A stretch of 64,000 nt of DNA from Bacteroidota bacterium (GCA_023387965.1 JAEWHE010000041.1:62001-126000), one strand, 5' to 3'; counted from the stretch's first letter, positions 54,524-63,613 are shown. Numbers and translations are program-made. Notes: generated by a model from the letters alone, not told the origin.

Positions 54524-54606
54524 TTTAAAACTTCTGAAATTATGCCAGAACGGTTGCAAAAATAATTTAAAACCCACAATTTACCGAAGTTTTAACCCTA
54601 TTTGTT

Positions 54607-54614
54607 TATATTTG
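54607..54614 (+). promoter_or_regulatory. -7 element of the gene at 54630
   Basis: TATATTTG matches TAnnTTTG, 16 bases before the ATG. It overlaps an in-frame TTG at 54612, arguing against that earlier start. Confidence 0.45.
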
Positions 54615-54629
54615 AAAGAAACTTCCCCC

Positions 54630-55259
54630 ATGAAAAAACTGCTGCCGTTGTTTTTGCTCACTTTCCCCGTTTTTGCGCAGGTTGAATCCGACACTATTTC
54701 AAAAACAAATCCCATTATTTTTACCGAAGGTTTCGCCGGAATTGCCGGAAGCGATAATGGCGCTTTATGGTTTTCGGGAGTCAATTTAAATTACCAATTC
54801 AATAGAAATGACTTGGTTACTGCAAAATTTTCTTTCAATCAAGGACTTGAAACGCGCTGGGTTTCAGTAGGACCTTTTGTGGGATTTCCGCTTTTGGAAG
54901 AACGAGAAACACAGTTTGAATACGGAGTTTTATACGGGAAACGCTGGATAAATAAAGGATTTTCCTACGGCGTTAGTGCCGGAGTTTCCTATGTTGATCG
55001 CGAATATTTTGATCTAAACGACGAAAATGTTTACCAATTGTACCAAGATAATTATTTTGGCGTGGCTTACGAACTCAATATAAAATGGTTTAAAAAAGAA
55101 AAAAAACGTTTCCGCGCTTTTTACGGAATTATTCCCGTTACCCAACGCAAAGTTGCATTCGGGCGAAGCGTTGGCTTTAAACTTGTGGGGAATTTTTCGA
55201 GAAATAACTACATTGGTTTGGGTTTCAGCTACGGATTTGGTTGGCACAAAAAATATTAG
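54630..55259 (+). CDS. Predicted outer-membrane beta-barrel protein
   Basis: 209 residues with a signal peptide (ends FPVFAQ). Alternating hydrophobic strands suggest a small beta-barrel (INLNYQFNRNDLVTAKFSF-like, YGVLYGKRWINKGFSYGVSAGVSY), and the protein ends in an aromatic-rich strand (YIGLGFSYGFGWHKKY). No family is assigned. Its 3' end runs into the copy-5 repeat element. Confidence 0.72.
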   Translation: MKKLLPLFLLTFPVFAQVESDTISKTNPIIFTEGFAGIAGSDNGALWFSGVNLNYQFNRNDLVTAKFSFNQGLETRWVSVGPFVGFPLLEERETQFEYGVLYGKRWINKGFSYGVSAGVSYVDREYFDLNDENVYQLYQDNYFGVAYELNIKWFKKEKKRFRAFYGIIPVTQRKVAFGRSVGFKLVGNFSRNNYIGLGFSYGFGWHKKY

Positions 55260-55304
55260 TTTTTTCTTTTTTTGAGCAATCGTTTGGGCATTTTTTAGTC
55301 CATT

Positions 55305-55374
55305 TTCCCGCTTTCCGCTTTATCTCGTTCTCCCGAAGTTTCGGGAGAACGAGGATATCGCTTCAATCGGGGCT
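55305..55374 (-). repeat. Two-box intergenic repeat element, copy 5 (most complete)
   Basis: On the minus strand: AGCCCCGATTGAAGCGATAT, then a near-perfect hairpin (TCGTTCTCCCGAA with TTCGGGAGAACGA, 55324-55354), then AAGCGGAAAGCGGGAA. The hairpin centre is TCCCGAAGTTTCGGGA (55331-55346). The element lies upstream of the LD-carboxypeptidase gene, antisense to it. The neighbouring 55391-55410 has a related CCCGACAGCTTCGGGA. Confidence 0.82.
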
Positions 55375-55468
55375 ATTGAAAAAATTTAGGCCCCCGACAG
55401 CTTCGGGATTAGACTTCCGGAAAAACTGCGACTTTGAAACCTGCTTACAAATTCGTTTCTTTGTTAAA

Positions 55469-56458
55469 ATGAAACCCGAAAAAATGTACAGGACACGATT
55501 ACAACACTATATTCTTATTTTAATTTTAAGTTTCACCACTTCATTTCACGCACAAACAACTGTAAAAATGCCCGAATATTTAAAAAAAGGAGACACCGTA
55601 GGAATTTTGGCGACAGCCCGAAAAATTGATTTAGCCACGCTTCAACCTGCCATAAAATTATTAGAAAGTTGGGGTTTAAAAGTTGTCATTGGAAAAACCA
55701 TTGGTAAAGAACAAAACCAATTGGCTGGAGCTGATTGGCAAAGGGCTACGGACTTTCAGGAAATGCTCGACAATCCGAATATCAAAGCTATTTGGGCGGC
55801 AAAAGGTGGTTACGGAACCGTAAGAATGGTGGACAGAATAAATTTTGAAAATTTTAAAAAAAATCCAAAATGGATCGTGGGATTTTCAGATGTCACCGTT
55901 TTGCATAGTCACATTAATAATTTCAATATTGGAACTTTACATTCCATCATGGCAATTAGCGCCAAAAGTGCCACACCGGAAGCAATTGAAACTTTTAGAA
56001 AAGCGTTATTTGGTGAAAAATTAGAATATAAAATTCCGCATCACAATTTCAATAAAAACGGAAAAGCAACCGGCGAATTAGTGGGAGGAAATTTATCGGT
56101 TTTGTATAGCATTCAAGGTTCGGAATCAGCGGTGGACATGAAAGGAAAAATTCTTTTCTTGGAAGATTTAGACGAATATTTGTACCATATTGATCGCATG
56201 ATGATGAATTTAAAACGAAATGGTTCGCTTAAAGATTTAAAAGGGATTATCATTGGTGGGATGACTTCCATGAACGATAACGACATTCCGTGGGGTCACG
56301 ATGCTCTCGAAATTGTTCAGGATATCGTAAAAGATTTGAAAATTCCGGTGGCGTACAATTTTCCAGCGGGACATATTAAAGACAATCGCGCTTTGATTTT
56401 GGGCAAAACCGTTACTTTTGAAGTAAACGACAAGGAAACGCTTTTAAAATTTGAATAA
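55469..56458 (+). CDS. S66 family LD-carboxypeptidase
   Basis: 329 residues from the ATG at 55469; the longer open frame upstream runs through a repeat element and is not coding. Signal peptide (ends FHAQ). The family motifs are AAKGGYGTVRMVDR, nucleophile Ser140 in GFSDVT, Glu in LFLEDLDEY and His in FPAGHIKDN. It trims D-Ala from murein tetrapeptides during peptidoglycan recycling; here the signal peptide suggests a periplasmic location. Confidence 0.93.
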   Translation: MKPEKMYRTRLQHYILILILSFTTSFHAQTTVKMPEYLKKGDTVGILATARKIDLATLQPAIKLLESWGLKVVIGKTIGKEQNQLAGADWQRATDFQEMLDNPNIKAIWAAKGGYGTVRMVDRINFENFKKNPKWIVGFSDVTVLHSHINNFNIGTLHSIMAISAKSATPEAIETFRKALFGEKLEYKIPHHNFNKNGKATGELVGGNLSVLYSIQGSESAVDMKGKILFLEDLDEYLYHIDRMMMNLKRNGSLKDLKGIIIGGMTSMNDNDIPWGHDALEIVQDIVKDLKIPVAYNFPAGHIKDNRALILGKTVTFEVNDKETLLKFE

Positions 56459-56517
56459 ATTTTTAGAATAATTTTGTCAAATTCTCCAAAAATCTCATGA
56501 TTTAATAGCCTTCAAAT

Positions 56518-56877
56518 ATGGCAGAACACAATGATTTAGGCAAATTAGGTGAAGACCTTGCGGTAGAATTTCTTCAGAAAAACGGTTTTGAAATTCTGCA
56601 TCGCAATTGGGTTTTTCAAAAAGCCGAACTTGACATTGTGGCCGTAAAAAATAATATTTTGGCAATTGTGGAAGTGAAAACCCGTTCCTCGACTGATTTT
56701 GGGTTACCGCAAGATTTTGTAAAGCCCGCAAAAATTAAACTTCTGGTCAAAGCCGTGGACGAATATGTGAATGTTTTTGATAGGGAAGAAGACATTCGGT
56801 TTGATATCATTGCCATTTCCAAATCCAACGAAAATTTCACAATTGAACATTTGGAAGACGCCTTTTTCTATTTTTAA
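56518..56877 (+). CDS. YraN family (UPF0102) protein
   Basis: 119 residues with the Holliday-junction-resolvase-like endonuclease pattern: LGKLGEDLAVEFLQKNGFEILHRNW, then AELDIVAVKNNILAIVEVKTRSS. The E-x-K of the nuclease fold is present. Its physiological role is not settled. It precedes the ACT-like protein gene. Confidence 0.95.
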   Translation: MAEHNDLGKLGEDLAVEFLQKNGFEILHRNWVFQKAELDIVAVKNNILAIVEVKTRSSTDFGLPQDFVKPAKIKLLVKAVDEYVNVFDREEDIRFDIIAISKSNENFTIEHLEDAFFYF

Positions 56878-56886
56878 TCAGAATTT

Positions 56887-56916
56887 TTGTAGAAATCCAA
56901 CAATTTTTTATATTTG
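56887..56916 (+). promoter_or_regulatory. Consensus promoter of the ACT-like protein gene
   Basis: TTG (56887-56889), 19-base spacer, TATATTTG (56909-56916): a full match to the Bacteroidota consensus, 30 bases upstream of the ATG at 56946. Confidence 0.82.
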
Positions 56917-56945
56917 CCTCTACACCACCATTAAAAAAAATTTTT

Positions 56946-57605
56946 ATGAAAACTATTTCCTCCGTTGTTGAGCACTACATTAAAAGCAAGCCTTTTTTGC
57001 TAAGTGCTTTGTCCCAAGGAATTATCAATCTTACGTCGCTTTCAAGAAATATGCTTCCTGATCTAAAACAAGAATTAGGCAAAGAAGTGAAGCAAGGAGC
57101 CGTAGTGATGGCGCTAAAACGCTTGTCTGAAGATTTAGATTTTAGACTGAACCACAAAATTGTAAAGGTCTTGAAAGGAATTGGCGAGATTACTGTTCGC
57201 TCGTCATTATCGGATTACACTTTTTCAGTGTCGGATAAAATTCTTGACAAACAAGCCGCATTGATTTCGGAAATTAACCAACATTCGGATATTTTTTACA
57301 CTTCGTCAAGAGGTGTTAGCGAAACGAATATTGTGTTGAGTGACAGCGTTGCACATTTGGTTGACAAACATTTTACCGGAGAAAAATTGTTACACAAATA
57401 TGAAAATTTGGCGTCAATTACTGTGAAATTGCCAAAAGATAACGTGTCAACTCCAGGTGTTTATTACTTTATTTTCCAGCGTTTGGCTTGGGAAGGAATC
57501 ATCGTGAACGAAGTAATTTCTACTTCTTATGAATTTACGATTTTGGTAAGCGAAGATGAAGTGGACGTTGCTTTCAAAGTAATCAAAGACCTTAGAAATC
57601 TGTAA
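56946..57605 (+). CDS. ACT-domain-like regulatory protein (aspartokinase-like C terminus)
   Basis: 219 residues. The N-terminal half (about 1-90) is helical, with a winged-helix look (IINLTSLSRNMLPDLKQELG, GAVVMALKRLSED). The C-terminal half (about 155-219) reads like an ACT domain (SITVKLPKDNVSTPGVYYFIFQRLAWEGIIVNEVISTSYEFTILV). Similar Bacteroidota proteins are sometimes labelled aspartate kinase, but no kinase domain is present. It is more likely a small-molecule-sensing regulator. It has its own promoter and terminator. Confidence 0.75.
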   Translation: MKTISSVVEHYIKSKPFLLSALSQGIINLTSLSRNMLPDLKQELGKEVKQGAVVMALKRLSEDLDFRLNHKIVKVLKGIGEITVRSSLSDYTFSVSDKILDKQAALISEINQHSDIFYTSSRGVSETNIVLSDSVAHLVDKHFTGEKLLHKYENLASITVKLPKDNVSTPGVYYFIFQRLAWEGIIVNEVISTSYEFTILVSEDEVDVAFKVIKDLRNL

Positions 57606-57627
57606 TTTGAATTACAATAATAAAAAG

Positions 57628-57657
57628 AAAAGCCCTGAATTTCAGGGCTTTTTTTAT
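57628..57657 (+). terminator. Bidirectional terminator between the ACT-like gene and mfd
   Basis: AAAAGCCCTGA pairs with TCAGGGCTTTT, followed by T residues, and overlaps the mfd stop region. Confidence 0.9.
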
Positions 57658-60600
57658 ATCAATTCTAATAACTCCAAAGCTTTTTTAACTGATTTTACGT
57701 TTTCAAAAGTCAGTAACAATCTCAAGCCGTTTTTAGTTTCTTTTTCCTTCATCTTGCAAAGGTTTCCGTGTGTTTGCACAAATTGTAAAACCTTTTGAAA
57801 TTGGTTAGAGATGTAATAATCTGATTGTTGGTCAGATACGAAATATGCTACCATTTTGCCTTGCTTTAAAATTAATTTTTCAATTCCGAGTTTAGTGGCA
57901 ATCCATTTCATTCGGATACTGTTGAGCAAAGCCGTGGCAGGTTTTGGCAATGCCCCGAAACGATCCACTAATTTTTGCTCGTAGTCAAGTAATTCTTTTT
58001 CGGTTTTTAAATTACTCAATTCGTTGTATAAATTCAATCGTTCAGAAATATTATTAATGTATTCATCTGGAAACAACAACTCAAAATCCGAATCAATCTG
58101 AATTTCTTTTACATACTCTTTTTCTTTACCGTCGTCTTCACTTTCGTATAAATCTTTGAACTCGTTTTCTTTTAGTTCCTCAATGGCTTCGTTCATGATT
58201 TTTTGGTAAGTTTCAAAACCAATTTCGTTAATGAAACCACTTTGTTCTCCACCCAAAAGATCTCCAGCACCTCGAATTTCTAAATCTTTCATGGCAATGT
58301 TAAAGCCGCTTCCCAATTCGCTAAATTGTTCCAAAGCCTGAATCCTTTTTCTGGCGTCATCTGTCATCGCAGAATATGGTGGTGCAATAAAATAACAAAA
58401 TGCTTTTTTGTTGCTTCGTCCCACACGACCACGCATTTGATGTAAATCGGAAAGTCCGAAATTATTGGCATTGTTGATGAAAATAGTGTTGGCGTTTGGA
58501 ACATCCAATCCACTTTCGATAATAGTTGTGGCAACCAAAACATCAAAATCACCGTTCATGAAAGCCAGCATTAATTCTTCTAATTTTTTGCCGTCCATTT
58601 GCCCGTGTCCCACGCCAACTCTCGCTCCAGGAACCAATCGCTGAATCATACCAGCAATTTCCTTAATATTTTCTATTCGATTATTGATGAAAAAAACTTG
58701 TCCGTTTCGCTGAATTTCATAAGAAATTGCATCACGAATAATTTCTTCGTTAAAACCAACCACTTGTGTTTCAATAGGATAACGGTTTGGTGGTGGCGTT
58801 GTAATCACACTTAAATCTCTTGCCGCCATTAACGAAAATTGCAGCGTTCGCGGAATTGGTGTTGCTGTTAAAGTCAACGTGTCAATATTGGTAGCGATGG
58901 TTTTGAGTTTGTCTTTTACGTTTACACCAAATTTCTGCTCTTCGTCAACAATCAAAAGTCCTAAATCTTTGAAAACCACATTTTTGTTCACCAACTGATG
59001 CGTTCCGATAATAATGTCGAGTTTTCCTTCTGCCAATTGTTTGAGTGTTTCAGATTTTTGCTTTGCAGTACGGAAACGGTTCAAATATCCTACAGAAACC
59101 GGCATTTCTTTCAGTCTTTCGGAAAAAGTTTTAAAATGCTGGAACGCCAAAATCGTTGTGGGAACCAAAATTGCCACTTGTTTTCCGTTGTCAACCGCTT
59201 TAAATGCGGCACGAATCGCAACTTCTGTTTTTCCAAATCCAACATCTCCACAAACCAAACGATCCATCGGACGCTCGTTTTCCATGTCGGCTTTCACGTC
59301 TTGAGTAGCTTTTAATTGGTCTGGCGTGTCTTCGTAAATAAAAGAAGATTCTAATTCAGCTTGCAAATAACTGTCTGGTGCGAACTGAAACCCTTTTTCC
59401 AATCGGCGTTTTGCGTACAACTGAATTAAATTAAAGGCAATATGTTTAACTCGTGCCTTGGTTTTTTGTTTTAAAGCTTTCCAGGCATTGGAACCTAATT
59501 TGTAGATTTTTGGCGGAGTTCCATCTTTGCCATTAAACTTGGAAATTTTGTGTAGCGAGTGAATGCTCACGTACACAATATCATTGTCGGCATAAACCAA
59601 TTTAATGGCTTCTTGGGTTTTTCCTTCGACTTGAATTTTCTGCAAACCGCCAAATTTCCCAATTCCGTGATCAATATGCGTGACATAATCGCCAACGGAA
59701 AGGGTGTTTAATTCTTTGAGCGTGATGGTTTGTTTTTTCGAATAACCATTTTTAATGTTGAATTTGTGGTAACGCTCAAAAATTTGATGGTCGGTATAAG
59801 CCAGAATTTTATTTTCTTCGTCTATAAAACCTTGAAAAAGCGGGAAAACGATGGTATGGTATTGTTTCCGAATATTTTCGCTGTTTTCTTCATCGATCGA
59901 TTCAAAAATATCGTGAAAGCGTTTTGCTTGCTGGTCATTTGAACAAAAAATATAATTTCGGTAACCGTTGAAATGATTTTCGTTAAGGTTGTTCAGCAGC
60001 AAATCAAATTGTTTGTTGAACGAAGGTTGCGGCCGAATGTGGTATTCGAAAGATTTTTCAATTTTAAAAGTTGCCTTCGAACCAATTTCTGCGATAGTAA
60101 AATGCAGTGCTTTTTTAATAAATTCTTCTTGGTTCAGAAATAATTCCTCCGGTTTTACATGCTGAATCGTGGTATCCGTCGAAGCAAAAATTTCTGTAGC
60201 ACGACCAAAAAGATAATCTAGTTTAGAAAAAAGGTAATCCGAATTTTGGATAAATAAAACCGTTTTTTCGTTGATATAATTTAGAAAACTTTCTCTATTT
60301 TCTTTAAAAAATTTATTTTCAACGTTAGGAATTATCGTGATTTTTTTCTGTTTTTCAACCGAAAGTTGGGTTTCCACGTCAAAAGTTCTGATGCTGTCCA
60401 CCTCGTTTCCAAAAAATTCAATCCGGAAAGGATTTTCATTGGAAAAAGAAAACACATCCAAAATTCCACCTCTAACCGAAAATTCTCCTGGTTCCGTGAT
60501 GAAATCCACGCGTTTAAATTCGTATTCAAATAAAACTTCGTTGATAAAATCAATGGAAACCTGATCGCCAACGGCAACTTTCAGGGTGTTTTTGTCGAGT

Positions 60601-61007
60601 TCCTTTCGAGTCACCACTTTTTCAAAAAGCGCGTCAGGATAAGTAACAATTACGGCAGGTTTTTTTCGAGAATTAATGCGGTTCAAAACTTCCGCGCGAA
60701 GCAAAACGCTGGCGTTGTCAGTATCTTCAATTTGATAAGGACGACGGTAAGAACCCGGATAAAAAAGCACATCTTCCTCGCCAATTAATTGTTCCAAATC
60801 GTTGAGATAATAAGCCGCTTCTTCCTTGTCCTGAAAAATGAGCAAATAAGGCAAATCCGTTTTTTCGAACAAAGCCGAAATCACAAACGAAATTGACGAG
60901 CCAACTAATCCTTTTAGCTGAATTTTTGCCTCCCGATTTTTTAAAATTTCGGCAATTTGCTGCGTTTTTACAGCACCTGAATAAGTATTTAAAATGAGTG
61001 GTTTCAA
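57654..61007 (-). CDS. mfd: Transcription-repair coupling factor
   Basis: 1,117 residues. N-terminal UvrB-homology region, then the RNA-polymerase-interacting domain (about 440-520: VGDYVTHIDHGIGKFGGLQ). The superfamily 2 helicase motor follows with Walker A GDVGFGKTEVAIRAA, DEEQ box IVDEEQKFGV, TATPIPRTL and QMRGRVGRS, and finally the D7 TRCF domain. Mfd removes stalled RNA polymerase and recruits UvrA. The start appears to be TTG at 61007: an in-frame stop lies 15 bases upstream and no early ATG exists. A lipoprotein gene is 12 bases upstream. Confidence 0.96.
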   Translation of the reverse strand: MKPLILNTYSGAVKTQQIAEILKNREAKIQLKGLVGSSISFVISALFEKTDLPYLLIFQDKEEAAYYLNDLEQLIGEEDVLFYPGSYRRPYQIEDTDNASVLLRAEVLNRINSRKKPAVIVTYPDALFEKVVTRKELDKNTLKVAVGDQVSIDFINEVLFEYEFKRVDFITEPGEFSVRGGILDVFSFSNENPFRIEFFGNEVDSIRTFDVETQLSVEKQKKITIIPNVENKFFKENRESFLNYINEKTVLFIQNSDYLFSKLDYLFGRATEIFASTDTTIQHVKPEELFLNQEEFIKKALHFTIAEIGSKATFKIEKSFEYHIRPQPSFNKQFDLLLNNLNENHFNGYRNYIFCSNDQQAKRFHDIFESIDEENSENIRKQYHTIVFPLFQGFIDEENKILAYTDHQIFERYHKFNIKNGYSKKQTITLKELNTLSVGDYVTHIDHGIGKFGGLQKIQVEGKTQEAIKLVYADNDIVYVSIHSLHKISKFNGKDGTPPKIYKLGSNAWKALKQKTKARVKHIAFNLIQLYAKRRLEKGFQFAPDSYLQAELESSFIYEDTPDQLKATQDVKADMENERPMDRLVCGDVGFGKTEVAIRAAFKAVDNGKQVAILVPTTILAFQHFKTFSERLKEMPVSVGYLNRFRTAKQKSETLKQLAEGKLDIIIGTHQLVNKNVVFKDLGLLIVDEEQKFGVNVKDKLKTIATNIDTLTLTATPIPRTLQFSLMAARDLSVITTPPPNRYPIETQVVGFNEEIIRDAISYEIQRNGQVFFINNRIENIKEIAGMIQRLVPGARVGVGHGQMDGKKLEELMLAFMNGDFDVLVATTIIESGLDVPNANTIFINNANNFGLSDLHQMRGRVGRSNKKAFCYFIAPPYSAMTDDARKRIQALEQFSELGSGFNIAMKDLEIRGAGDLLGGEQSGFINEIGFETYQKIMNEAIEELKENEFKDLYESEDDGKEKEYVKEIQIDSDFELLFPDEYINNISERLNLYNELSNLKTEKELLDYEQKLVDRFGALPKPATALLNSIRMKWIATKLGIEKLILKQGKMVAYFVSDQQSDYYISNQFQKVLQFVQTHGNLCKMKEKETKNGLRLLLTFENVKSVKKALELLELI

Positions 61008-61019
61008 GAAAAAAATAAA

Positions 61020-61682
61020 TTACTGTTTGGTGGCTTTCGGGTCTAATGTGGGAATAAAGCCTTGCTCTCTTCTTTTCATATTGCTTTCTGCAGGCAAAGT
61101 TGGTTTTGGCGTTGGGTTTGCCGCAGAATCTCTTTTTCTCGCCAAATTCCTAATCATTTCAGCTTCACCTTCTTCTAATTTTATTTGGCTTTTGGTCATG
61201 ATTTCCTCCATTTGCAATGACAAAGAATTCATTTCCTGATTGATTTCGGGGATTAATTTTAGCACTTTATCTTCCGGAATTTGATGCAAATTAATGTACA
61301 AATCCAAACTTCGCACCTTAGTTCCTAAAGTCATGATTCGGGAATTGATCGAAGGCGTGTTGAACATCGCCGGAATATTATTGGTCAAATTATTGACGCG
61401 AGTGGTCAAGGTTTTTGCCTTCTGCTGAAAAGCGCCAATCGTGCTTTTGGGTTTTTGCTGAATTTCGGTAACAAAAAGACGCCATTCGCTCCAATTTCTA
61501 ATTACATTTTCCACGGTTGGCGAATGTTGCGGAGCCGCCAAATTCCAGTGTTTTTCAAGATTGGCAAAAATTAATTCTTTTTTCTGAGCTTCTTTAGCGG
61601 TGTCAATTTTATGCGAATCATCGTCCTTGCAACTCACAACTATCATTGCCGAGAAAAAAAGTAATATCAATTTGATTTTCAT
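61020..61682 (-). CDS. Hypothetical lipoprotein preceding mfd
   Basis: 220 residues from the ATG at 61682; the frame upstream covers a -7 box TAAATTTG (minus strand, 61700-61707), so the earlier start is rejected. SPII signal ending MIVVSC. The mature part is highly helical (NLEKHWNLAAPQHSP, MRTLGTKVRSLDL-like, LSLQMEEIMTKSQIKLEEGEAEM). No family recognised. It ends 12 bases before mfd, probably in one transcript. Confidence 0.78.
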   Translation of the reverse strand: MKIKLILLFFSAMIVVSCKDDDSHKIDTAKEAQKKELIFANLEKHWNLAAPQHSPTVENVIRNWSEWRLFVTEIQQKPKSTIGAFQQKAKTLTTRVNNLTNNIPAMFNTPSINSRIMTLGTKVRSLDLYINLHQIPEDKVLKLIPEINQEMNSLSLQMEEIMTKSQIKLEEGEAEMIRNLARKRDSAANPTPKPTLPAESNMKRREQGFIPTLDPKATKQ

Positions 61683-61892
61683 AGCTTTTTCTAAAGTGGC
61701 AAATTTACGAATGTTACCACAATTTTTAACAACATTCATCAGGTTGATACTCATAAAGTTTACCTAAAAATTAGCGAACATTATTTATTAATTTTGATAA
61801 TTTGACAACAACACTTGCCCAAAAAGGCAAATTTGTTGAAAATTACCGAGTTTTTTGAATCGATATTAACAATTTTTCGATTTTTAAAGAAT

Positions 61893-61900
61893 TATATTTG
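61893..61900 (+). promoter_or_regulatory. -7 promoter element of the threonine dehydrogenase gene
   Basis: TATATTTG matches TAnnTTTG, 22 bases upstream of the ATG. The -33 position has TTTTTC rather than TTG. Confidence 0.5.
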
Positions 61901-61922
61901 CCAAGCTTAACCTCACATCTTT

Positions 61923-62864
61923 ATGAAAGCCAAAGTTTTAATCATTGGAGCTTGCGGACAAATTGGGACAGAATTGACCAAGAAACTTCGCGAGGAATTA
62001 GGAACTGAACAAGTAATTGCTTCGGATGTTCGAAAAGGAGAACCGAGTTTTGTTAATTCGGGGCCTTTTGAAGTAGTTAATGCACTTGATTTCAACCAAG
62101 TTGAATCGGTTATTGAACAATACCAAATTGAAGAGGTTTACCTGATGGCAGCTTTGCTTTCGGCAACGGCGGAAAAAAATCCGGCATTTGCTTGGGATTT
62201 GAATATGAATTCGCTTTTTCATGTGTTGAATTTGGCGAAAGCCGGAAAAATAAAAAAAATATTCTGGCCTTCGAGTATTGCGGTTTTTGGTCCTACAACT
62301 CCGCAGGAAAATACCCCGCAATTTACCATCATGGAACCATCAACGGTTTACGGAATTAGCAAACAAGCAGGCGAACGATGGTGTGAATATTACCATAATT
62401 TGTTTGGCGTAGATGTGAGAAGCATTCGTTATCCGGGATTAATTTCTTGGTCAACGCCTCCAGGTGGCGGAACGACGGATTATGCGGTTGACATTTACCA
62501 CAAGGCTTTGAGCGACAAAAATTACAACTGTTTTTTGAAAGAAGATACGCTTTTGCCAATGATGTACATGGATGACGCGATTCGTGCGACCATAGAAATT
62601 ATGAATGCTTCGAAAGAAAATATCAAAATCCGTTCATCATATAATTTGGCTGCAATGAGTTTTGATCCGAAGGAAATTGCAGAAGAAATTAAAAAACACA
62701 TTCCGGACTTTGAAATTGCATACGAACCGGATTTTCGTCAGAAAATTGCCGACAGTTGGCCTGGAAGCATTGACGATAGTCGTGCAAGGCAGGATTGGGG
62801 TTGGAAACACGAATTTGATTTGCCAAAAATGACGGTTGATATGCTGGAGCATTTGGGGAATTAG
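61923..62864 (+). CDS. L-threonine 3-dehydrogenase, extended short-chain (SDR) type
   Basis: 313 residues. NAD-binding motif IIGACGQIGTELTKKL, catalytic Tyr-x3-Lys in TVYGISKQAGE, and the diagnostic PGGGTTDYAVDIYHKAL of the GalE-like threonine dehydrogenases characterised in Flavobacterium frigidimaris. It oxidises L-threonine to 2-amino-3-ketobutyrate with NAD. The kbl lyase gene is not adjacent. A convergent 11-bp inverted repeat overlaps its stop codon. Confidence 0.92.
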   Translation: MKAKVLIIGACGQIGTELTKKLREELGTEQVIASDVRKGEPSFVNSGPFEVVNALDFNQVESVIEQYQIEEVYLMAALLSATAEKNPAFAWDLNMNSLFHVLNLAKAGKIKKIFWPSSIAVFGPTTPQENTPQFTIMEPSTVYGISKQAGERWCEYYHNLFGVDVRSIRYPGLISWSTPPGGGTTDYAVDIYHKALSDKNYNCFLKEDTLLPMMYMDDAIRATIEIMNASKENIKIRSSYNLAAMSFDPKEIAEEIKKHIPDFEIAYEPDFRQKIADSWPGSIDDSRARQDWGWKHEFDLPKMTVDMLEHLGN

Positions 62865-62920
62865 ATAATTCTGGTTCGTTTTAAATTTGAGCCTAAATCC
62901 AATTTGCCAAATTATCTAAT
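62860..62920. repeat. Inverted repeat spanning the convergent 3' ends
   Basis: ATTAGATAATT (62860-62870) is perfectly complementary to AATTATCTAAT (62910-62920), with a 39-base loop. It covers the threonine dehydrogenase stop codon. It has no T run, so termination is uncertain. AATTA-type units continue to the next gene's stop. Confidence 0.55.
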
Positions 62921-62923
62921 CGA

Positions 62924-63430
62924 CTAATTACCCGAATTACCTAATTCTTCAATTAGTTTATCTTCGATAATTTGTTTTGTTTTGACAACTACGTCCACGT
63001 TGTCGTTAGGAATGGTCATCGAAAGGACGTAATGCTTAATTTTCCATTCACCTTTGACTTTTTCAAGAACGCCAGATCCGCGGCAAATTTTCATTTGGGT
63101 ATCGAGCAATTCGTCAAACCAAGCAAGTTTTTTATCGGGGGAGAAATAAATGTTGCGTTGCAAAGCTTCAAAATCCCATGCTTTTCCTTTGTCGAAATAA
63201 GGTTTTGCCCAAATCATAAAATCTTTTTTAGTCCAATTTTCGGTGGCATCAGTTCCAATGTAGATTGAGTTTTCTGCCATTGCAGCAAAATATTCGTCAT
63301 AATTAGCATTAGCCGCTGCTTTGTGCCAATTGTTTAAAAGTTGGTCAACTGCGGTTTTTTCGTCATTATTTTTTTGTGCCAAAGCAAAAATGCTGAAAAA
63401 ACAAGCGAATGTGAGGAATATATTTTTCAT
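62924..63430 (-). CDS. Secreted SnoaL-like/NTF2-fold protein
   Basis: 168 residues from the ATG at 63430, with a signal peptide (ends FALAQ). NTF2-like fold pattern: AVDQLLNNWHKAAANANYDEYFAAMAEN, IGTDATENWTKKDF, GKAWDFEALQRNIYFSPDKKLAWFDE, GEWKIKHYVLS. SnoaL_3-type proteins act as enzymes or binding proteins; no catalytic residue can be assigned with confidence. The last codons come from AATTA-rich repeat sequence. Confidence 0.87.
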   Translation of the reverse strand: MKNIFLTFACFFSIFALAQKNNDEKTAVDQLLNNWHKAAANANYDEYFAAMAENSIYIGTDATENWTKKDFMIWAKPYFDKGKAWDFEALQRNIYFSPDKKLAWFDELLDTQMKICRGSGVLEKVKGEWKIKHYVLSMTIPNDNVDVVVKTKQIIEDKLIEELGNSGN

Positions 63431-63482
63431 GTTTTTTATGCGGAAGATACGAATTTTCAGATACAAAAACGGATTTCTTTTT

Positions 63483-63613
63483 AGCCCTCGATCCCGAAGC
63501 TTCGGGAGGAAAAGCCTTTTGTGTTGAGGGTTTCGATATAAAAATTTTGGGAAAGAGGCGGGAAAATGATCCCGAAGCTTCGGGAAAAAATGCCCGTCCC
63601 GAAAACTTCGGGA
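63483..63613 (+). repeat. Probable repeat element, copy 6, with three TCCCGAA...TTCGGGA palindromes
   Basis: Starts AGCCCT and contains a GGCGGGAAAATG right box, but the left box is interrupted. Palindromes: TCCCGAAGCTTCGGGA at 63492-63507 and 63570-63585, and TCCCGAAAACTTCGGGA at 63597-63613. It fills the 257-base divergent gap before the glycosyltransferase gene. Confidence 0.65.

Noticed and set aside
53951..54565. 204-codon plus-strand frame antisense to metG
   Set aside because: It is Arg/Phe-rich with no motif and lies wholly within the well-supported metG gene.
55241..55468. Long N-terminal extension of the LD-carboxypeptidase
   Set aside because: The extra 76 codons overlap the previous gene and a repeat element; the ATG at 55469 is followed by a normal signal peptide.
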